A stretch of DNA of 64,000 bases, taken from contig CANNZV010001192.1 of assembly GCA_947561585.1 (NCBI GenBank), positions 310,001-374,000 on the forward strand, in the 5' to 3' direction. The stretch's first letter is position 1. Each line of letters begins with the position of its first letter. Made by a program: the position numbers and the translations under genes. Source of the DNA: Caprella mutica. Lineage: Eukaryota > Arthropoda > Malacostraca > Amphipoda > Caprellidae. The notes under the pieces are model-generated. The model did not search any database. It was not told the origin of the DNA and saw nothing but the letters and a program-made list of their open reading frames with translations. Positions 57,390-64,000 of the stretch are shown here, piece by piece.

Positions 57390-58855
57390 CTGAAATGTTG
57401 AAAACAGAGATAAATTTAGAAAAAAATCTTTCAATGTTAATGAAAATGTTTTGCTCCGACTGCATTAAAATACAAAGAAAATATAAAAATAATAAAATGA
57501 ATACATTCGATGTAATTCAATTGAAGCTTTTGACAAAATATTAGAAATTATTGGTTATTATTGTATAGTGATATTGTTTTTTTTGAAAAGCATAGATACA
57601 TGCATCATTTTTACTAAGTTGAAAAAATCATATGTTAATGCAATAAAAACTATAAGTACCTATCCCAAAATAAAATAAATTGAAAGACTGAATGAAAAAG
57701 GTTTCTTTTATTCTAGATAGAATAAAGTTTCCCTTCTGTGGTATTTATGTAATCTTCAAATGATATAATCAAACACTGTCAATGTTTGTGTTTAATTTAA
57801 TTAGTTGAGAATTGCACATATATACAATTTTTTTGTAAATTTATTAGTTACAGCTAGTTCTAATTGGAAAAAAAGTAATTACAAATTTTACATACTAATT
57901 TTAAGTACCTAATCATATGAAGATTATTTTGAAACATATGCTTCAACTATTATATCATTATTGTGATAAGATTCAGTAAAAAACTAAATATTAGTATTTA
58001 GTAGTTAGATAGGTAGTGGACATAATTGACATTCAAAAATTAAATGATTAATTACCTTTAAAAGTTGAATCAACAGCTGCTATACAACCTCACTTTAGTC
58101 TGTAGACAATATTTTGCTTATCAGTAGCTAGGTAACTAGATATATGAAGAACATGTAAATATACTTAACTAGTTATGAGATCACAAATCTGCAAAAATGA
58201 AAATAAGGATTAAGTTCAGACACCAATACTAGTGAATTAATGGGGATTGAATCATCCAGATTATATTGCCAACAGAATCTAGAACTCCATTTTTTATAGC
58301 ATCAAGTATGCAAATCCGAATTAAAGTTATTATAGTAACACAATAGTGTAATATATTTGATTTAATTCCTACTTTCTCTCAATCAGTTATATTTAGATTT
58401 CAGATTATTTTCTACCACACAGCAAATAGTTTCTCTTATTATTATTGGTTCAAAATAGGGATGTTATAAATAAATCAACCAACAATTAGGTAGGTCCAAA
58501 GTAGTTCTAGGTCCTTTTCGCCGTGACACTTTTGCTGGTAATATGACAATTATTTAGCAAAATAAGGTATATTCATTTTATAGTAAAAAACAGTAGAGTA
58601 TAAATCTTGTCATTTACAAACTTGGGTGGGGGAAATGGACTTACATTTGCTATATCTCATTATATTTATAATTTATAGCTTTTTAATTTTTTTGGGCACA
58701 AGTGACATACCATGATTCCATGAGGCATGAAAGAGTCATGCAGCAAAAAAAATTTGGGGGCAAAATGACTGGTCACCATCCAAAAGGTCCAGGTGACTGA
58801 AGGGAGATTCAGAAGCAGAGAATCTCCCTTAGTGGCCACTTAGCCAAATTAATGA
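57390..58855. other. AT-rich region, no gene
   Basis: No ORF, repeats or motifs noticed apart from homopolymer and AT tracts. Confidence 0.35.
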
Positions 58856-60065
58856 TAACCCAATCTGCATAATGTGTCTCCTGACCACTCTGGAAAGAGT
58901 GGTCTTCTCTGATGGATTAATTACTCTGTTGGAGTTTAGCAAACCTTAAAATACAATAATAAATTAATGGGAACTGTACAATCACAACACAATTAGCCTC
59001 TAAAATTCATCTGTTAGCCTTAGGTATTTTCCAGAGTGGTCTCCCGACTCTCAGAGATTATAATATGAGAGAGAGTTACTCTAAGCAGCAGATTCAAAAT
59101 CTCCCTCAGCTAAATTAATGGTAACATAGGAATTAATACAAAATCTCCCCCTTGGTAACATAGGAATTAATCCGAAATCATCCTCAGCTAAAATACCAAA
59201 TTAATGGTAACATAAGAATTAATTCAAGATCAGTAATCAGTTACATCATCCCCAGAGATCTTAATTTTCTAAAATTTGGCTCAGATTTGTTCCAAATTCT
59301 GCAGACTGGATGGTATCATGCCACCACTCTGCATAATGAGTCTCTTCTCTCCCTCCTACAGAGTCAGAGATTTTAATTTGAGAGACAGTTACTCTCTGAC
59401 TCACAAGTCTCACACTCACAGTAGTAGATTGACTAGATTCAGAAATTAATGGTTACATAGGAATTAATTCAAAATCTTCCACATCTAAATTATTGGTAAC
59501 ATAGGAATTAATTCAAGATCAGTAATCAGTTAGATCATCCCCAGAGATCTTAATTTTCTAAAATTTGGCTCAGATTTGTTCCATATTCTGCAGACTGGAT
59601 GGTATCATGCCACCACTCTGCATAATGAGTCTCTTCTCTCCCTCCTACAGAGTCAGAGATTTTAATTTGAGAGACAGTTACTCTCTGACTCACAAGTCTC
59701 ACACTCACAGTAGCAGATTCAGAAATTAATGGTTACATAGGAATTAATTCAAAATCTCCCACATCTAAATTAATGGTTACATAGGAATTAATTCAAGTAT
59801 TCCCACAGTCTACAGAGATATACAATTTCTGAAGTTGAGCTCAGATTTGTGGCAGAGTCTTGGAAAATGTTCCATATTCTGCAGTCTGATTAATTAATTA
59901 ATTCAATGTCACCCTCAGCTAATTTAATGGTAACATAGGAATTAAATCAATGTCACCCTCAGCTAATTTAATGGTAACATAGGAATTAAATCAAGATCTC
60001 CCTCAGAGATCTAAAATTCCTAAAGTTAGGCTCAGATTTATGTCAAGATAGACTTGGAAAATACT
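58856..60065. mobile_element. Cluster of CCAGTCTGCAGAA-family miniature elements
   Basis: Repeated landmarks ATTCTGCAGACTGG, GAGAGACAGTTACTCTCTGA, AATGGTAACATAGGAATTAA and CTCCCTCAGC occur many times. The segment starting near 59215 is repeated from near 59504; TGGTATCATGCCACCACTC is at 59311 and 59600, offset 289 bp, near-identical. A 56-bp-scale repeat of ATGTCACCCTCAGCTAATTT lies at 59905-59995. This is one family expanded locally by tandem duplication and repeated insertion. Confidence 0.8.
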
Positions 60066-60466
60066 GCACCTAGGCAGTGCTGAAGGCTACAAAATTATCA
60101 CTCAATTAGGCATATCAGTCCTAATTAACAAACTAACTAGAGAACTTAGTTAACAAAACAACACAAGAAGAAATGTTTAAATCCTAACAAGGATCATTAT
60201 CATATGATAATAACTTCCGAGTCTCTGATTTGCCTCCGGTGCTGTCACTGCTGTGCAATTCGTTCAGTTAAAAACCACTTTTATATATATTATAATGAAT
60301 AAATTCACATAATTTTGATTGCAAATAATCCGGAACATTCCTTAATTTACATCATGAAAAGCACAAGGGGAAAAAACCATCATGAAGAGTGCAATGGCAT
60401 AAAAACCGAAGAAAATATGTTGCGCGCCATCTTTATCCATTAATTTTAGCGACATTAATTGGATAT
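60066..60466. other. Spacer, no gene
   Basis: A few CpG-containing words near 60225-60260. No ORF. Confidence 0.35.
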
Positions 60467-60770
60467 CATAGGACCACATTGAACAGCTGATTGAACTATA
60501 AACGCCATGATGAGCTGGCCTGATAAACTATAGACGGCCATGATACAATTCGGTTCAGTATATATTTTATTATTTGCTTTTAAAGTTTTTTAATACTCTG
60601 TGAGCAACAATCGAGCGAATCTCCAACCTGACGCTAAGAAAGAAGATTGTACACTCTTTGTTTTGATTTCAAATTTAGATTTTTAAACAGACAATAAGTT
60701 TTTGGCCTTCTTTTAAGAGAGTAATTGTTTCTAAAAGTATATAAACGTTTCTAATAAGTTTATCCATTTG
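60467..60770 (-). repeat. Interspersed repeat arm, copy 3
   Basis: Inverted copy of 53590-53815 and 54363-54440 (CTATAGACGGCCATGAT, AATACTCTGTGAGCAACAAT, ATTGTACACTCTTTGTTTTG). It is directly followed by the 99-bp array. Confidence 0.75.
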
Positions 60771-60774
60771 TGAT

Positions 60775-61210
60775 CTAGCTAATCAGTGTCGTAATATTGA
60801 TCTCTAGTTAATCTAACACATTTAGCTCATCAGGAACAGGTTCAAAGTTTGTGTCGAAATAATCAGCCAAATATAATCTAATCAATGTTGAGATATCGAT
60901 CTCTAGTTAATCTAACACATTTAGCTCATCAGGAACAGGTTCAAAGTTTGTGTTGAAATAATCAGCCAAATATGATCTAATCAATGTTGAGATATCGATC
61001 TCTAATTAATCTAACACATTTAGCTCATCAGGAACAGGTTCAAAGTTTGTGTCGAAATAATCAGCCAAATATGATCTAATCAATGTTGAGATATCGATCT
61101 CTAGTTTATCTAAAACATTTAGCTCATCAGCAACAGGTTCAAAGTTTGTGTCGAAATAATCAGCCAAATATGATCTAATCTATGTTGAGATATCGATCTC
61201 TAGTTTATCT
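60775..61210. repeat. 99-bp tandem array
   Basis: Landmark CTCTAGTTAAT/CTCTAATTAAT/CTCTAGTTTAT falls at 60802, 60901, 61000, 61099 and 61198, exactly 99 bp apart. On the minus strand each unit encodes 33 residues of the type LEIDISTLIRSYLADYFDTN; the first units carry a TAA per unit, the last two have a Lys codon there and stay open. Since related 98-bp units do not keep the frame, I treat it as satellite. It ends with a 75-bp tail (61190-61265) that recurs at 62395-62475. Confidence 0.92.
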
Positions 61211-61289
61211 AACCCCTGCACCTAATACACTAAAGTTTGTACTACAGCAGTTACCTCGCTGAGAATTAAGAATGTAGGTATATAAACTA

Positions 61290-62165
61290 TTTAACACTAT
61301 AAAATCGATATGATGAAATACATATAATTGATCCGAAAATGAGTCGAAATATTCACTCAAATATGATATCATCAGTGTCGAAATATCTACTTCCAATAAA
61401 TCTGAAACAATCTGTTCATCATCATTTGATCCTAAAATATGTCGAAATATTCACTCAAATATTATCTTATCAGTGTCGAAATATCTTCTTCCAATAAATC
61501 TGAAACACTCTAGTTCATTAGTAATTGATTCGACAGTATGTCGAAAATTCATTTAAATTTGATCACATCAGTGTCGAAATATCTACTTCCAATATATCTT
61601 AAGCAATCTATTCATCAGGATTTGATTTGAAAGTATTTCGAAATATTCACTCAGATATGATCTCATCAATGTCGATATATCTACTTCCAATAAATCTGAA
61701 ACAATCTGTTCATCGGTATTTGATTTGAAAGTATGTCAAAAATTCACTCAAAATTGTTCTCGTCAGTGTCAAAATATCTACTTCCAATAAAAAAGAATAA
61801 TCTGTTCATCGGCATTTGATCCGAAAGTATGTCGAAATATTCACTCAAATATTATCTTATCAGTGTCGAAATATCTACTTCCAATAAATCTTAAGTAATC
61901 TGTTCATCGTCATTTGATCCGTAAATAAGTCGAAATATTCACTCAAATATGATATCATCAGTGTCGAAATATCTATATTCAATAAATCTGAATCAATAAG
62001 TTCATCTGCATTTGATCATAAAGTATGTCGAAATATTCACTCAGATATGATCTTATCAGTATCGAAATATCTGCTACCAATAAATCTGAAACAATCTGTT
62101 CATCGAATTTTGATCCGAAAATAAGTCGAAATATACACTCAAATATGATATTAAGTGGCATAAAC
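61290..62165. repeat. 98-bp tandem array, related to the 99-bp array
   Basis: Unit starts (CAGTGTCG) at 61373, 61471, 61569, 61667, 61764, 61861, 61959 and 62057: 97-98 bp spacing. Sequence is homologous to the 99-bp unit but more diverged between copies. On the minus strand DISTLIRSYLSEYFD-like peptides appear in each unit but in rotating frames, so it is not a protein gene. Confidence 0.92.
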
Positions 62166-62269
62166 TTTCACCCTCTTTTAGCACAGCGACTAATATTATA
62201 GCATTAATAATCCTCAACTATTTATAATTTAATTGATTAAAAAATAATTGATTTTAGTGTTACATAATT

Positions 62270-62475
62270 CTCCAGAAATGATCTAGCTAATCAGTGTCGT
62301 AATATCAATCTCTAGTTAATCTAACACATTTAGCTCATCAGGAACAGGTTCAAAGTTTGTGTCGAAATAATCAGCCAAATATGATCTAATCAATGTTGAG
62401 ATATCGATCTCTAATTAATCTAACCCCTACACCTAATACACTAAAGTTTGTACTACAGCAGTTACCTCGTTGAGG
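62270..62475. repeat. Isolated 99-bp unit plus shared tail
   Basis: One 99-bp unit and a half, then CCCCTACACCTAATACACTA and GCAGTTACCTCGTTGAG, matching 61205-61265. On the minus strand the tail contains AACGAG|GTAACT, donor-like in both copies. Confidence 0.8.
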
Positions 62476-62731
62476 ATTTGAGTATTTTCCACTCAAATTC
62501 TGGTGAAAACATATTGAGGAGCGACAAGGAGCAATACGTACCTTCCGGCTCAACCGCACTGAATGCTGCCCTGAGTGCAGGGTGAATCCAACATGTTGGA
62601 TCTCCGAAAATGGCAGTCATTGCTGCCTGAAAACTACCATTTGGCGACCTGCATGAATTGAGGGCCGCAACCAATGCAGCAATTGCTGCTAGTGTATTAT
62701 CGGCATTACCTGTCTTGATGAGTGCATGCAT
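62462..62731 (-). other. Ala-rich open frame, unrecognised
   Basis: Minus-strand ATG near 62731, 89 codons. The first third (NADNTLAAIAALVAALNSC) is the translation of 77-bp repeats; the rest (QAAMTAIFGDPTCWIHPALR, EPEGTYCSLSLLNM) is non-repetitive and relatively GC-rich. It ends right at the donor-like AACGAG|GTAACT. No family is recognised. It could be an exon of an unknown gene or a transposon fragment. Confidence 0.2.
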
Positions 62732-62895
62732 GAAATGCGGGCCGAAACCAATGCAGCAATTGCTTCTAGTGTATCATCGGCTTTACCTGTCTCGATGAGT
62801 GCATGCATGAATTACGGGCCGAAATCAATGCAGCAATTACTGCATTGGTTGCGGCCCGATGTGTATTATCGGACCTCTCTCGATGAGTGCATGAA
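62600..62895. repeat. 77-bp tandem repeat
   Basis: AATGCAGCAATT occurs at 62673, 62750 and 62827, 77 bp apart, with GATGAGTGCATGCATGAA and GGGCCGAAACCAATGCAG in each unit. An inverted AATGCAGTAATTGC/GCAATTACTGCATT lies at about 62827-62850. 77 is not a multiple of 3, so frames rotate. Confidence 0.88.
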
Positions 62896-62934
62896 TGAAA
62901 AGTCATGTTTAAATTTTCAGCCAAACATGATGCA

Positions 62935-63040
62935 AACAGTGTTGAGATATCGATGTCTAGTTAATATAATACATTTAGTTCATCAGTAACAGGTTAAAAG
63001 TTTGTCAAAATATTCAGCCAAATATGATCTAATTATATGA
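62935..63040. repeat. Diverged 99-bp unit
   Basis: GTTGAGATATCGATGTCTAG to CAGCCAAATATGATCTAATT matches the 60.8-kb array unit. Confidence 0.8.
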
Positions 63041-63880
63041 TCCAATTATTACCATTTTAAAATGAAAAAAAATAATACTACAGGGTTGAATACAGAGACC
63101 AATGAGGTGAAAATATGAGGAAAAATTAAAAAGTTCTTGTACCACTTGAATCTGTATTTAATTAAATAATGAACACATGACAAACATAAATTACTAGAGA
63201 ATATTGAAGTATGGGGGGGGGGGAAGCTACATGTGAACTCATTTAAATATTAAGAGATTTACTAAAGTAACATAATATGAACATTCTTAGTCAGTTCTAG
63301 CTAGGTAAATTGTTGGAATGTTTAGATTGCACACACGCAGTATTCAAATCAATAAAATGATTAAGTGAAATCACTTGGATTAGCTTCACCAAGCCGTCTT
63401 TGTGTGTAATTGTTAACAGCATTACTGTTACTCATAATTATTTTTACTTTCCCAGTTTTCCTTATTTGCTTTGCGTACAACTGGAATAAAAAATGAACCA
63501 AAACAAAAACCGGCATAAAAATACAAGAATCTGAGGCACAAACAATGTGCTGAAAACTATGCAAAACTAATCTTCGGTGTTTCTCATACAGATGACAACG
63601 GCAAGTAAAAGATAGTTCTAACTAGCGTCTAATGACGTAATGTAAACGTTTATGAACCAGCCAGATGATAAACTATTTTTGAACTCACTTTTAAAGACTA
63701 AAAAACGATGGCATGTGTGGGAGTTCCTGACGAGTTTTAAGCAAACGTTTAAAATAGTTCTCAAGCGAATATCTTTTATCTCCTACAAATGATCAAGCCA
63801 ATGAATCGCAGAGTAGTATAGTAGTGTTGTCCTTGCCAGATCTGAACATGAGGCGATACATCTGAAAGAAGAAAGTACTT
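63041..63880. other. AT-rich region, no gene recognised
   Basis: A run of ten G at about 63212. An open minus-strand stretch at 63361-63564 has no recognised domain. Confidence 0.35.
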
Positions 63881-63882
63881 AT

Positions 63883-64000
63883 AGAGAATGATGGTACAGA
63901 CACTTTGTTAAGAGAGAAAATGATGGTACAGACACCTTGCCAGAGATTGAATGACAATACAGACACTTTGTTAAGAGAGAGAATGATGGTACAGACACCT
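63883..64000. repeat. ~32-bp tandem repeat running off the window
   Basis: ATGGTACAGACAC-type landmarks at 63891, 63923, 63951 and 63985, spacing 28-34 bp, unit about GAGAATGATGGTACAGACAC then TTTGTTAAGA. The array continues beyond the window end. Confidence 0.88.

Noticed and set aside
61290..62165. Repeat protein with DISTLIRSYLSEYFD units
   Set aside because: The 97-98-bp period rotates the frame in every unit and stops are frequent.
1..64000. tRNA or rRNA genes
   Set aside because: I looked for B-box-like GGTTCGAATCC and cloverleaf acceptor stems by eye and saw none; a covariance-model scan would be decisive.

Overview
The window reads as AT-rich, repeat-saturated eukaryotic DNA. All recognisable proteins are decayed transposable-element parts: a BEL/Pao integrase, Ty3/Gypsy Gag-protease-integrase pieces, two Tc1/mariner transposases and the C-terminal part of LINE reverse transcriptases. 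A THAP-domain start is also visible, along with canonical GT-AG intron signals. This fits an arthropod, most likely an insect; a hemipteran is a guess from the style of the elements, not a demonstrated assignment. No bacterial-style operons, rRNA, tRNA or CRISPR were seen, and no intact host gene could be identified.

Layout. 0-20 kb: two diverged direct copies of one ~2-3 kb segment (80-2270 and 16858-19690) bracket a satellite field. The field holds a 24-bp array (2.74-3.67 kb), a 21-bp array in homogenised blocks (4.43-7.28 kb), an 18-19-bp array (8.7-10.56 kb), a ~131-bp satellite with a ~658-bp higher-order unit (12.7-15.6 kb) and a 15-bp array (16.4-16.56 kb). Three of these arrays share a GGAANNTTCC dyad. 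20-27 kb: a 4.4-kb LTR retrotransposon without recognisable gag-pol, with target duplication CTGG, followed by a G-rich array. 27-35 kb: mostly featureless AT-rich DNA with possible non-coding exons and a palindrome-bearing repeat.

35-44 kb: Gypsy remnants (minus strand), a 1.3-kb foldback element breaking a mariner-type transposase, a complete but inactive 1.45-kb Tc1 element with long inverted repeats, and a frameshifted BEL/Pao integrase. 45-50 kb: one minus-strand LINE fragment (45829-49857) is split by three DNA-transposon insertions, one of which carries a further insertion, so relative ages can be read directly. 50-54 kb: more miniature elements, short tandem repeats and a second LINE tail. 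54-58 kb: largely unannotatable, with a candidate two-exon coding end (56045-56469) and a THAP-domain start on the minus strand. 58.8-64 kb: a cluster of one miniature-element family, then related 98-bp and 99-bp tandem arrays, a 77-bp array and a 32-bp array.

No cooperating gene set exists here. The window records layered transposition and satellite expansion. The strongest leads are the shared dyad across three unrelated-period arrays, the block structure of the TTAGG-containing 21-bp array, and the datable nested insertions in the LINE.
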